64,000 bases of DNA from assembly GCF_000211415.1 (NCBI RefSeq), contig NZ_GL890774.1, forward strand, positions 565,748 to 629,747, read 5' to 3'. Of the stretch, positions 39,727 to 48,970 are shown piece after piece. Made by a program: the position numbers and the translations under genes. Source of the stretch: Enterobacter mori LMG 25706 (GTDB lineage Bacteria; Pseudomonadota; Gammaproteobacteria; Enterobacterales; Enterobacteriaceae). Below the pieces are notes generated by a model. The model was not told the DNA's origin. It did not search any database and worked only from the letters and a program-made list of their open reading frames with translations. Numbering within the stretch: the stretch's first letter is position 1; each line of letters opens with the position of its first letter.

Positions 39727-40428
39727 GTGGTATATCGCGATATTGCTAAAGTGTTAAAAATAAGGATAAACTCGTCGGAATATTCCCTAGGTGACAGGTT
39801 GCCACCTGAGAACAAACTGGCTGATTATTATAATATTTCCCGCACTACCTTGCGGAAAGCTATTAATGAACTCCAAAAAGAGGGAATGATTGAGGCACGG
39901 CATGGTTCAGGGAATTTTATTATAAAGAAGAACTTCTCTGCGAATGTAACTACACTTAATGGTCTAAGTGAATTGGCAGGTTCAGTTGGAAGTGTGATTC
40001 ACAGTAAAGTTATCAATTTTGAACTCGAGCTAGCATCAAATGCTTTAGCAAGACACCTGAACATCAAAGCAGGTGACGAAGTTTTTAATATAAAAAGGAT
40101 ACGTTATTTAAACGATAGCCCGATGCAGGTAGAAGAAACATGGATGTCCCTTAATTTATTCCCGACATTAACGATCAACCACATGCGTGGTTCAAAATAC
40201 CACTTCATTGAGAAAGAATGTAATATCAAAGTAGCCGGTTGTTTTGAAACATTCATGCCATCAATTCCGACAACGGAAATGGCAGCATTGCTAAAAATAA
40301 GCGTAAAAGACCCTATCATGAGACTGGAAGCCCAAGCGATCGATCTCGATAACAATCCCTTAGATTATTCAATAATCCACGCAAACATGTATGAGTTTCA
40401 AATAAAATATTTCTGGCCGCGTGTCTGA
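39727..40428 (+). CDS. GntR/HutC-family regulator with UTRA domain
   Basis: A 233-residue regulator starting at GTG (AGAGGTG upstream). The winged helix covers residues about 5-70 (YSLGDRLPPENKLADYYNIS, RTTLRKAINELQKEGMIEAR, HGSGNFI) and a UTRA ligand domain follows (KAGDEVFNIKRIRYLNDSPM). TreR and BglR-type members of this family sense phosphorylated sugars. It is divergent from the GH1-EIIBC-MFS operon and is its probable repressor, with a phospho-glucoside as inducer. Confidence 0.9.
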   Translation: MVYRDIAKVLKIRINSSEYSLGDRLPPENKLADYYNISRTTLRKAINELQKEGMIEARHGSGNFIIKKNFSANVTTLNGLSELAGSVGSVIHSKVINFELELASNALARHLNIKAGDEVFNIKRIRYLNDSPMQVEETWMSLNLFPTLTINHMRGSKYHFIEKECNIKVAGCFETFMPSIPTTEMAALLKISVKDPIMRLEAQAIDLDNNPLDYSIIHANMYEFQIKYFWPRV

Positions 40429-40481
40429 ATCAGAATCATACCGATTCCGGAAATACACTTAACGGCCACCTTCCACGCTAT

Positions 40482-40515
40482 GTGTGCTGACATCGTTTAG
40501 TCGACATCAGCACAC
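40482..40515 (+). terminator. Hairpin after the gntR-type gene
   Basis: GTGTGCTGA and TCAGCACAC form a 9-bp stem around a 16-base loop that can itself partly pair, followed by CGTCTTTTC. It lies 54 bases beyond the regulator and could terminate it. Confidence 0.5.
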
Positions 40516-40663
40516 CGTCTTTTCATTATGTGGACAGTGTGTTTTACTTAATTAATTTGGAAACGTTCGGTCTATGGTGATATTCATTATCACATCGCAT
40601 GCCATACCTAACCAGCAGGTCGCCTCTCTCCATCTCCTAGGCGTACGGTAGTTGTAGATATTC

Positions 40664-40945
40664 TTGAAAAGAAGGTTTGAGGTTCTCCACGAACTCTCTT
40701 TCTCAGCTTTGAGCTTTATTCATTTGCCGCCAGATGGCCTCTGGTTAAATACCGCCCCCAGCTATGAATGGATAAAAATAGTGCTCCATTTCTCGCCCCA
40801 AACAGCCAAAGCGCTTGATGCCTTGATTGAGGAAGCAGGAATACATAATTTTGTGAACAGAGAACTTTTGAGCAGAGATGAGATTGAACATTTTGTAAGG
40901 CTAATAGTAAAAGCCCCCTTAAAGATCATCTATAAATACCAATAA
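40664..40945 (+). CDS. Unrecognised small protein (about 93 residues)
   Basis: An open frame from a TTG with weak start signals. The second half (LDALIEEAGIHNFVNRELLS, RDEIEHFVRLIVKAP) looks like a soluble helical domain with normal amino-acid composition, so it may be real or the remnant of a longer gene. Neighbouring sequence up to 41128 has nothing else. No function can be given. Confidence 0.35.
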   Translation: MKRRFEVLHELSFSALSFIHLPPDGLWLNTAPSYEWIKIVLHFSPQTAKALDALIEEAGIHNFVNRELLSRDEIEHFVRLIVKAPLKIIYKYQ

Positions 40946-41128
40946 CTTATTTGATATTGCTGAATGATTTAAATCTTTTAGATGGTTAGCAGTCATTTAT
41001 TCATTTTCAACTATATGCATATAGTACAGCTTAATAATTAAATTTAGTAATGGATTATATTTTAAAATTAGAAACAGACATTTATAAAGTTAACACTTCC
41101 GCTCTCAAAAATTAGAGTGTCGGATGAC

Positions 41129-41557
41129 TCAGCCCATGAATAAAAACTCATCCCCCAGGATTCCATTAACAATATCAAAAAAATCAGACTTAGATGGAGT
41201 GTTTATATCAATGGCTGCACTTAACCAGTATACAATCAAACCAAAAATACGTCTTAGTTTTATCAATGGAACATTAATTATATTATGTATAGCTAGTGAA
41301 AGGTTATTTGACAAGTATAACCCCTTATTCAAACTGTCCACACTCTCTTGTAGTTGAGAATAGAAATAATATCTAAAATCGCCTCTTCGAGCCTCAATGA
41401 AATATTCAAAAAAAACCTCCGGGAGCGACTTATCTTTGCGGTCTTGAAACCATTCCCTTGTTTCTTCAAAAAACCCCCTCTCTTGAGTGTAAAACATTTC
41501 ATATCCTGTCATTAAATAATTAATTTTACAGAAATTAACAAATAAAGAGACCATCAT
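41129..41557 (-). CDS. Unrecognised protein of about 120-142 residues
   Basis: A leftward frame in A/T-rich DNA. The more likely start is the internal MFYTQERGFF about 20 codons in. The protein is rich in aromatic residues (EVFFEYFIEARRGDFRYYFY) and has one hydrophobic stretch near LIKLRRIFGLIVYWLSAA. It is standalone; low GC suggests foreign origin. Small A/T-rich orphan genes of this kind are often immunity or phage-related, but nothing here proves that. Confidence 0.4.
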   Translation of the reverse strand: MMVSLFVNFCKINYLMTGYEMFYTQERGFFEETREWFQDRKDKSLPEVFFEYFIEARRGDFRYYFYSQLQESVDSLNKGLYLSNNLSLAIHNIINVPLIKLRRIFGLIVYWLSAAIDINTPSKSDFFDIVNGILGDEFLFMG

Positions 41558-42389
41558 AAGTAGCTGTTTTATTTCACAGTATTTTGCCTCTCTCTTTTCT
41601 GCAGGAACTCAGCATCATATAATAACCCTACTGCTATTTTTTGATTTGATTTATTCTCCATATTAACGTTAAGAAAATAGATATTTTATTAACAACTGGT
41701 GTGCTTGCCCGCCATTGTCATAAATGCTTCGATTCAACATCAGCACCTTCAATATATATAACCCTCTCGCAGTCTCTATTGTAAATCAAGGCCTCTGCCA
41801 GTTGCATACCGAGGTCAATAATTATACAAATAGCAGTAAATTCTGCAATGAAATCCACCTCATACCATTTTTACCTCACAAACAGAGCAGTAGGTTAATG
41901 GGGCATGCTTAGCACCCATAGCCCCACTCTACTTCTGAAGTGAAAGCCCCCGGTTGGTTGTGAATTGCCCATATCCGTATAACCCTTAATGTAATTTCAA
42001 TACCATTCAGTAAAAATAACAATGAAAAGAGTACACAGTCGCTATAAAACATTACTGATTTTTCATGCTGTTAACTTCAATCATATACCACCCATCCATA
42101 TTAAATACTCACCATATGTACTATTGTACATATAAATATGCCTTTGTACACTTCCGTTTTTGCAGCCAAGAACTATTCTGAAAAACGATCTGCCAAGAGG
42201 GCAACAGTATATGTAAATGTAAATGTATATTTACATAAAAATGGCTCATTGAGGATTAAGACATTGAATCGACACTGGTTTAACATATAGCTCTGTGGCC
42301 TCATTCTGAATGTAACAGCAAAGCTGTAATGGCCCGCTGTGGGGTGCGAACGAATTCCAGGACCTTCAGTAGTTAATTTTTTCATTCAT
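41558..42389. other. A/T-rich intergenic region
   Basis: No supported gene. Contains the low-complexity ATGTAAATGTAAATG near 42212 and a part from about 42330 that may already belong to the IS remnant. Confidence 0.4.
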
Positions 42390-42700
42390 ACGAGGATCGT
42401 ATCCGGGCCGTCGAACTCTATTACCGGTACGGTAAAAAAGCCACCGCTGTTGTCCGAGAGCTGGGATATCCGTCCCCCAAACCACTGGGCCGTAGGGTTC
42501 GGATTTATGAAGAGACTGGCGATTTACCCAGAGATTTAAAGCCAAGAGAACGCTATTTACGCGCAGAAAATTGCTGCTGTTGAGCATTACCTCACGAACG
42601 GTGGATACCTGTCGCTCACTCGCTGCGCCATCGGTTACCCCAGTAGCGAGGTTTCTCAAATGCTGGATTCAAGAATTTTACCCAAACAGCCGTCCTCTGG
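42390..42700 (+). pseudogene. IS3-family OrfA remnant (double helix-turn-helix)
   Basis: YEDRIRAVELYYRYGKKATA and VRELGYPSPKPLGRRVRIYE are followed, after a frame change near 42548, by KIAAVEHYLTNGGYLSLTRC and AIGYPSSEVLKCWI. These are the two helix-turn-helix repeats of IS150-like OrfA proteins. The reading frame is broken and OrfB is absent: the sequence switches abruptly to a different IS family. Confidence 0.7.
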
Positions 42701-42744
42701 TCATTCGCTCACAGACAAATGCTTCAGTCCGGAAGATAGACCTC

Positions 42745-43510
42745 AGGCCTTGATCGATCGCCGTCTGACAACTCAAATGGCAGCGCAGTGCTTTGGCATC
42801 TCCGACCGTCAGTGTCTACGTCTTCTTTCTCGTTACCGCGAACATGGTCCGCTGGGTATGGCCAGCCGCCGTCGTGGAAAACCAAGTAATAATCAACAGC
42901 CATCAGGTCTTGCCCAGTATGCACTCAATATAATCCGCGGGCGCTATACGGACTTCGAACCAACGCTGGCATGTGAAAAACTTCCAAAATGGCATGACGT
43001 TTATCTTTCCAAAGGAACAGTCCAGTCGCTTATGGTTAAGCCGGACTCTGAATACCTCGTAAACAACGGACACCAAAAATTCAGCAGCCACGCTATCGCC
43101 GGGCCTTTTGTGGTGAACTAATCCAGATTGATGGCTGTGACCACCACTGGTTCGAGAATCGTGCTCCTGCCTGTACTGCATTGGTCTATGTTGACGATGC
43201 AACGAGCCGGCTGATACAGCAATCGGAATCAACATTCACCTATTTTGAGGCCACACAAGGCTACCTTGAAAATATGGTAAACCGCTGGCGTTATACAGCG
43301 CCAAAGCCAGTGTATTCAGAATATATAACAAAAATTCCACCTGTGGCGATGGCTATACCCAGTACCCCGTTTGGTCGTGCGATACATGAGCTGAATCTTC
43401 AGACTATCAGCGCGAATAACTGCTCTGCCAAAGGCCGCGTGGAACATGCTCATCTGGCGCTTCAGGACCGTCTTGTAAAAGACTCCGGCTCAGGGGGGGA
43501 TTAAGGGCAT
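42745..43510 (+). pseudogene. ISNCY-family transposase remnant
   Basis: DRRLTTQMAAQCFGISDRQC, LRLLSRYREHGPLGMASRRR, RGKPSNNQQPSGLAQYALNI and later VYVDDATSRLI and GRVEHAHLALQDRLVKD match ISNCY-type transposases with an rve-like core. Stops and shifts near 43120 and 43200 and a short deletion disable it. It lies 300 bases before the porin-phytase operon. Confidence 0.75.
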
Positions 43511-43816
43511 TTATCGAATGGGCTTTGGCTAATCCGTCTGCCACACAGGAAGAAAAAAAGGGCGACACCCCATTTTTTTGCAAATTTTTCGTCTGTAACA
43601 ATCTTCTGCTGCTCTGATGATGGTTGATGGTGTGCAATATATTTCACCATCTGCAAATACCTTGTAAATATCATCATCTGATTTTTTGCATGGCAAATAC
43701 CAAAAGTGCTTATAAAAATAATTGCAGTCACAAAATATAATTAAAACTGAAATTTAAATGAAACATACCCTCCGTAACTTTCGGGTTTCCCTGGTTAACT
43801 AGAAAAAAGAAACGTC

Positions 43817-44512
43817 ATGTTTAATAAACTTATATTACCTGTTATGACAGGTGCAGGATTATTTTTAACATCAAATCTCGCTCTTGCCCTGGAGTTAAAT
43901 TACGAGCACAAATATGAGGATATTTCCAAAGAGCACACGGATGAGATTGAAATTTCTCATGATTTCGAATCAGGTATCGGGATTGGTTCCAAACTTAAAT
44001 CCCACCCTGTTGAGAAGGCTAACGGCGACGCAGGTAACTTCTTCGACAAAAGAAAACTTAGCGAAAAAGAATTCAAAATTAACTATAACAAGGACATTAC
44101 CGATCGGTTTAGCATTGAACCGGGCATGTCTTTCACCATTAAAGACGACGAGGAAAAATACAAACCGTCGATTAAATTTAAGTATCGCCTGTTTGATAAA
44201 ACAAAACTGTCTCTTCGCTACCGTAAAGAAATAAGCGATCGGGATGAAAAACCAACCAAACGCGTTGACCGTATTGAAGGCAAAATATCGCAAAAAATCG
44301 GCAAGTTCGACCTGGGCTATACGCTCACCTGGTATCATGGCAATGAGAATTTATATAATAAAAAACACTATAATACCGAGCATGAAGTGGAAGTTGGCTA
44401 TCAACTTACCAAACATTTCTCACCCTATATTGGGGTAAAAAACGAGGCTGTATCGAAAAGCTCGTCCGAACGGCAGACAGAATATATCGTCGGCATGAAC
44501 TACAAATTTTAA
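43817..44512 (+). CDS. KdgM/NanC-family outer-membrane porin
   Basis: A 231-residue beta-barrel protein with a signal peptide (MFNKLILPVMTGAGLFLTSN, cut near LALA) and alternating amphipathic strands ending in the C-terminal Phe (YIVGMNYKF) needed for outer-membrane insertion. KdgM-type porins admit acidic oligosaccharides; the many Lys/Arg residues in the strands here would suit an anionic substrate such as phytate. It is 18 bases before the phytase-type gene on the same strand, so they are very likely co-expressed. AT-rich upstream DNA (43650-43816) should contain the promoter; I saw no clear Pho box. Confidence 0.85.
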   Translation: MFNKLILPVMTGAGLFLTSNLALALELNYEHKYEDISKEHTDEIEISHDFESGIGIGSKLKSHPVEKANGDAGNFFDKRKLSEKEFKINYNKDITDRFSIEPGMSFTIKDDEEKYKPSIKFKYRLFDKTKLSLRYRKEISDRDEKPTKRVDRIEGKISQKIGKFDLGYTLTWYHGNENLYNKKHYNTEHEVEVGYQLTKHFSPYIGVKNEAVSKSSSERQTEYIVGMNYKF

Positions 44513-44530
44513 TCATCACCAGGAGCTAAA

Positions 44531-45823
44531 ATGAAAAAGTTACTGACCTTGAATCTGCTGCTGGCGAGCATAACATTCAGCCTGATTCCCGCCTCACACG
44601 CCGCATCAACGGATAGCGCTCGCTACACGCTGGAAAAGGTGGTGATGCTTAGCCGGCACGGCGTTCGCCCGCAAACGGATACCGCCAGTCTGGAGGAAGC
44701 CACCGGGAAAAAATGGCCTGAATGGAACGTACCGGACGGTTTTTTAACCGGCCACGGCTATGCGGGAATGTTGACGCAGGGCGCTTATCAGCTGGCTGAA
44801 TGGCAATCTCGCGGCCTGCCGGTCAGCGCTGGCTCGGCCTGCCCGGAATCGGGAAAAGTATGGCTCTGGGCGGCACCGGATCAGCGAACTAAAGCGACCG
44901 GCGCGGCGCTGCTTGACGGAATGTTCCCCGGCTGCGGAATGGTCACTCACGCCTCAGCGAATAAGTTCGACCCATTATTTGATACCATTGAAATGGGCAT
45001 TGCCAAACCGAATGAACAGCTCGTCTATCAGCAGGTAAGAGAAAGAACCGGCTCTTCGCAACAGACGCAAAAAACGCACGCAAAAGCGGTGGCGGATTTA
45101 CGCCGCGCGGTATGCGCCGAAGGCGGTAAAAGCTGCGAATTTTTGGATAAAGAGTGGGTCGTTAAAATAAATGACAAAGGCAAAGCGAAATTAAGCGGCC
45201 CGGTATCAAAAGGCTCTTCGATTGGCGAACCCATTCGCCTGCAATATAGCGAAAACCTGCCGCTATCTCAGGTAGCATTCGGGCATGCGAAAAATGCACA
45301 AGAGGTGAGTAATTTAATGGCCCTCCATGCGGACAAATACAATCTGGTCAGCAACACCCCGGAATATGCCAGCCACGGTGGCTCGCTGTTAATGCGCCAG
45401 ATAATTGGAGCCTTGTCTGATAATAACGAAGGTTCAAAAAGTACCGAACTGAAAAGCCCGCTGGTTATTCTGGTCGGCCACGACAGCAATATTTCACAAA
45501 TTCAAACCATGCTCGGCTTTAACTGGCAGCTACCGGTTTACCCACGCAATGATATTCCGCCGGGCGGCAGTCTGATTATGGCACGTTACCTTGATAAACA
45601 GACCGGTGAAAAAATGGTTCACCTTACCTTTAGCGCCAGAACATTAGATCAGTGGCGTCAACTTTCGCCATTGAACGCGCAGAATCCGCTGCCGACAGCC
45701 GAATTTAAATCGCCCGAATGTCATGAAACCGCTATTGGTGAGCTGTGCCCGCTGAATAAATTCATCCAGCTGGCAGAGAAAAACCTGGTCTATGACGGCA
45801 AGGATTTAGCCGTATTCCAGTAA
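44531..45823 (+). CDS. Periplasmic histidine acid phosphatase, phytase type
   Basis: A 430-residue enzyme with signal peptide (MKKLLTLNLLLASITFSLIP, cut after SHA at about 24). The catalytic motif RHGVRPQT has Arg42 and nucleophile His43; the proton donor pair His317-Asp318 lies in VGHDSNIS. The HD pair and RHGxRP favour a 6-phytase over glucose-1-phosphatase (Agp). The sequence resembles Klebsiella-type PhyK phytase (EKVVMLSRHGVRP, FLTGHGYA, LPVYPRNDIPPGGSL) more than AppA. Six to eight Cys residues could form disulfides. It would release phosphate from myo-inositol hexakisphosphate in the periplasm. Confidence 0.9.
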   Translation: MKKLLTLNLLLASITFSLIPASHAASTDSARYTLEKVVMLSRHGVRPQTDTASLEEATGKKWPEWNVPDGFLTGHGYAGMLTQGAYQLAEWQSRGLPVSAGSACPESGKVWLWAAPDQRTKATGAALLDGMFPGCGMVTHASANKFDPLFDTIEMGIAKPNEQLVYQQVRERTGSSQQTQKTHAKAVADLRRAVCAEGGKSCEFLDKEWVVKINDKGKAKLSGPVSKGSSIGEPIRLQYSENLPLSQVAFGHAKNAQEVSNLMALHADKYNLVSNTPEYASHGGSLLMRQIIGALSDNNEGSKSTELKSPLVILVGHDSNISQIQTMLGFNWQLPVYPRNDIPPGGSLIMARYLDKQTGEKMVHLTFSARTLDQWRQLSPLNAQNPLPTAEFKSPECHETAIGELCPLNKFIQLAEKNLVYDGKDLAVFQ

Positions 45824-45915
45824 CGCGCAATTCACCTGAAAAATGCATTCTCCCGCCTCCTGACGACAGCCGTAAATTCCGCGGATAGCATGGGAAAATG
45901 TCTGAAGCACTCAAT

Positions 45916-45936
45916 CCCCCCGTCACGTTCGGGGGG
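45916..45936 (+). terminator. G/C hairpin after the phytase gene
   Basis: CCCCCCG and CGGGGGG form a 7-bp all-G/C stem with a seven-base loop, 93 bases past the phytase stop codon. It is followed by A-runs rather than T-runs, so intrinsic termination is uncertain. Confidence 0.35.
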
Positions 45937-45957
45937 AAAAAATAAACGTGAAAATAT

Positions 45958-45973
45958 TTGCACATAGGTGCAA
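45958..45973. promoter_or_regulatory. Palindrome upstream of the ABC-transporter genes
   Basis: TTGCAC-ATAG-GTGCAA is a perfect 6-4-6 inverted repeat 68 bases before the permease start. It may be the operator for the cluster's LacI-family regulator, though it lacks the usual central CG. The A/T-rich DNA before it could hold a second promoter. Confidence 0.4.
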
Positions 45974-46041
45974 GAAATTCGCAAAACTGTAACATTTCGC
46001 CGATATATTCCACTCTGTCTTTCAATGCAAGGGATAACCCC

Positions 46042-47862
46042 GTGGCTTACCAACCCGAAGCTCGCCGCCATACCGCATGGCCTCAACTCCGCCACAAACT
46101 GTCGGTCGTCAGCCAGGAGCCCGCCAATCTGCTGGCCGTACTGCTGCTGGTTTTGTTCAGTTGGATAATCCTGGTACCCGTTGTTTCCGTGCTGCTAAAC
46201 GCGGTCCTGGTGCAAAGCGGCGATGAGGGCCGTACCGGGACAGCGGAAGGCGCGCTGACCTCCTGGTATCTGCTGCGCACTCTGACTTCACGCATGTCCG
46301 ACCTGCTGCTCTGGACGCCGCTGCTCAACACTCTGGCCATCGCCCTGACTACCGTGACTGGCGCGCTGGCCATCGGCATCGCTCTGGCGTGGCTCATCAA
46401 TCGTACCGATATCGCCGGCAGAAAAGGGTTCTCAACCCTGCTGATCGTGCCGTTTATGCTACCCTCCTGGACCTTCGCGCTGGCGTGGAGCACCATCTTC
46501 AAAAACCACGCCATCGGAGGGCAGCCGGGATGGCTGGAGGCGATGGGCGTGCAGACCCCGGACTGGATGGCCTATGGCTACTTCCCGATCGTCGTCATTA
46601 TGATCCTCCACTACACGCCGCTGGTTATTCTAATCGTCGGCAACGCCCTGAAACGCATGGATAGCCAAATGGAAGAGTGTGCCCAAGTACTTGGCGCTTC
46701 ACGTAACGTTATCGCCTTTAAAATTATTATCCCTCTGGTTCGTCCGGCGCTGCTCTCCGCCGCCCTGCTGATTTTCGCCGACTGCATCGGCGAGTTCGCC
46801 TTGCCCTATATTCTCGGCCTGCCGGTGCATTTCGATACGCTGTCCACAGGATTGTATCGGGCGATTGGCACCCGACAGTCGGGCGTGGCAGCGGTGATCG
46901 CCACGGTGATTATGCTGATGGGGATGCTGACCCTGATGCTGGATATGAAAATGCTGCGCGAGGCCCGTCGTTTCGTTACGGTGGGCGGCAAGGGCACCAT
47001 GGAGCGCCGCCGCAGCCAGGGACACTGGCGCATCGCCGCTGCCGGGCTGCCGCTGCTGTTCGTCCTGCTGGGCGTGGCGATTCCGCTTCTGACCCTGTTC
47101 CTGTCAACGATAATGACGCTCCCCGGCCGCTTTACCGCCGATAACTTCACCCTCGCCTACTGGATTGGTCATGACCTCGATACCGTGGCCCTGCGTAACG
47201 GCATTCTGCTCACGGCCGAGTTCTGGCACACGGTATGGAATACGTTGCTGATCGTCGGCTCGGCGTCCATCGTCTGCGGTATTCTCGGCCTGCTGGTTGG
47301 CTACGCGGTGATGCGCTGCCACTTCCGCTGGCTCTCTTCCTTCCTGCGCCAGCTGACTTTTTTGCCCTACCTTGTGCCGGGCATCGCCTTTGCCGCCGCG
47401 TTTCTTTCTCTGTTTGCGGTCGCTCGCGGGCCGGTTCCGGCGCTGTACGGCACGCCGCTGCTGCTGGTACTGGCGCTGATTGCGGAAAAAATCCCGTCCG
47501 CCAGCCGCTCCGGTATTGCCGCGATGACCCAGCTAGGTAAAGAAGCCGAGGAAGCCGCGCGCATTGCTGGCGCTGGATGGTTCACCCGTATCCGCCGCAT
47601 CGTTATTCCTATTCAGGCCGCACCGCTGGCAACAGGAATCCTGCTGCCGTTTATCTCGGGCATCAAGGGCGTCAGCCTGTTCGTCATCCTCGCGACTCCC
47701 GCAACGGATGTCCTGACCACCTGGTCCTTGCGCCTGATTGACTACAACTACCAGCAGGCGGCCAATGCCGTGGTGCTGATGATCGCACTGATTTCATGGG
47801 CTGGCACATTGATGATCCAAAAGATCACCGGTACCGGTCTTGCAGAGGGTCTGGAGAAATAA
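46042..47862 (+). CDS. ABC-transporter permease, double-length (FbpB/AfuB type)
   Basis: A 606-residue inner-membrane protein made of two fused permease halves, each with about six membrane segments and an EAA loop (MEECAQVLGASRNVIAFKII near residue 210; AEEAARIAGAGWFTRIRRIV near 505). I start it at the GTG at 46042 because AAGGGA stands at the right distance; an open frame extends 28 codons further up without support. This double form is typical of Fe3+ and of the sugar-phosphate (AfuABC) class of importers. In this cluster an inositol-phosphate substrate is the natural guess. Confidence 0.9.
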   Translation: MAYQPEARRHTAWPQLRHKLSVVSQEPANLLAVLLLVLFSWIILVPVVSVLLNAVLVQSGDEGRTGTAEGALTSWYLLRTLTSRMSDLLLWTPLLNTLAIALTTVTGALAIGIALAWLINRTDIAGRKGFSTLLIVPFMLPSWTFALAWSTIFKNHAIGGQPGWLEAMGVQTPDWMAYGYFPIVVIMILHYTPLVILIVGNALKRMDSQMEECAQVLGASRNVIAFKIIIPLVRPALLSAALLIFADCIGEFALPYILGLPVHFDTLSTGLYRAIGTRQSGVAAVIATVIMLMGMLTLMLDMKMLREARRFVTVGGKGTMERRRSQGHWRIAAAGLPLLFVLLGVAIPLLTLFLSTIMTLPGRFTADNFTLAYWIGHDLDTVALRNGILLTAEFWHTVWNTLLIVGSASIVCGILGLLVGYAVMRCHFRWLSSFLRQLTFLPYLVPGIAFAAAFLSLFAVARGPVPALYGTPLLLVLALIAEKIPSASRSGIAAMTQLGKEAEEAARIAGAGWFTRIRRIVIPIQAAPLATGILLPFISGIKGVSLFVILATPATDVLTTWSLRLIDYNYQQAANAVVLMIALISWAGTLMIQKITGTGLAEGLEK

Positions 47863-47863
47863 A

Positions 47864-48943
47864 ATGCCGACGATTCACTTAAATAATCTGACAAAAACCT
47901 ATCCGGGCAGCGATACCCCGGCGGTAAACAATATCAACCTGACGGTAAAAGACGGCGAATTTATGTGCCTGCTGGGCCCCTCCGGCTGCGGAAAAACCAC
48001 GATCCTGCGCATGATTGCCGGCATCGAGCACGCCTGCGGCGGAGAGATTGCTATCGGCGATAGGATCGTTGACTCAATAGCCAACGGCATCTACGTCCCG
48101 CCGGAAAAACGCGGGATTGGCCTGGTCTTTCAGAGCTATGCGCTCTGGCCGCACATGACTGTGGAGCAGAACGTTGATTTTGGCCTGCGTTTGCAGAAAA
48201 TCGCCGCTAAAGAGCGCATCGCCCGCTGTCAGGACGTGATGGAAAAATTGCGTATCGCTGATTACGCCAAACGCTATCCGGCACAGCTCTCCGGCGGCCA
48301 GCAGCAGCGCGTCGCCCTCGCCCGCATGCTGGCGGTTAATCCCGGCGTACTGCTGCTGGACGAACCGCTTTCCAACCTGGACGCCGCGCTGCGCCTGGAG
48401 ATGCGCGCCGAGCTGCGCCGTCTACATGAAACCTTTGGCACCACCATCGTTTTTGTCAGCCACGATCAGTGGGAAGCCATGACCCTGGCGACCACCATTG
48501 CGGTGATGAGCGCCGGCCATATGCAGCAGGTCGGTAAGCCGGATGAGATTTACGCGACGCCGGCGAACCGCTTTGTAGCCGAGTTTATCGGGACGCCACG
48601 CCTGAATATGATCCCACTCCATCAGCCATCCAGCGGGCTGGCGCAGCATCTACAGCAGCGCTTCACCCTGCATGAACAAACCCGGCACTGCGGCATTCGT
48701 CCGGAAGAGATCGTTCTCAGCCAGGAACCTGATAACAACGGTATCCCGATGACCATCGATAACATTATGCCTACCGGCGGAAGCTGGGTGATTGAACTAA
48801 TTGCCGGGCAGGATCGTCTGTTCCATTCCACGCAGCTGCGACCGCGGTGGCAGGTTAGCCAGCAGGTTCACTGCCAGCTCCCGACCGCCTCTCTGCACTT
48901 CTTTAATAGCAACGGGCTGCGTCACGATTTCTCCATGAATTAA
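47864..48943 (+). CDS. ABC-transporter ATP-binding protein
   Basis: A 359-residue ATPase starting at MPTIHLNNLTKTYPG, one base after the permease stop codon. Walker A GPSGCGKTT, signature LSGGQQQRVALARML, Walker B LLLDEPLSNLDA and the switch SHDQWEAMTLA are all present. The C-terminal TOBE-like domain (GIRPEEIVLS) is usual in FbpC/MalK-type subunits. It pairs with the preceding double permease. Confidence 0.95.
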   Translation: MPTIHLNNLTKTYPGSDTPAVNNINLTVKDGEFMCLLGPSGCGKTTILRMIAGIEHACGGEIAIGDRIVDSIANGIYVPPEKRGIGLVFQSYALWPHMTVEQNVDFGLRLQKIAAKERIARCQDVMEKLRIADYAKRYPAQLSGGQQQRVALARMLAVNPGVLLLDEPLSNLDAALRLEMRAELRRLHETFGTTIVFVSHDQWEAMTLATTIAVMSAGHMQQVGKPDEIYATPANRFVAEFIGTPRLNMIPLHQPSSGLAQHLQQRFTLHEQTRHCGIRPEEIVLSQEPDNNGIPMTIDNIMPTGGSWVIELIAGQDRLFHSTQLRPRWQVSQQVHCQLPTASLHFFNSNGLRHDFSMN

Positions 48944-48970
48944 CCGCATACTGACTTTTGAGGAACTACC

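Noticed and set aside
45958-46041. 28-codon upstream extension of the ABC permease frame
   Set aside because: It lacks a ribosome-binding site and membrane-protein character, covers a palindrome, and a GTG with AAGGGA at 46042 explains the start better.
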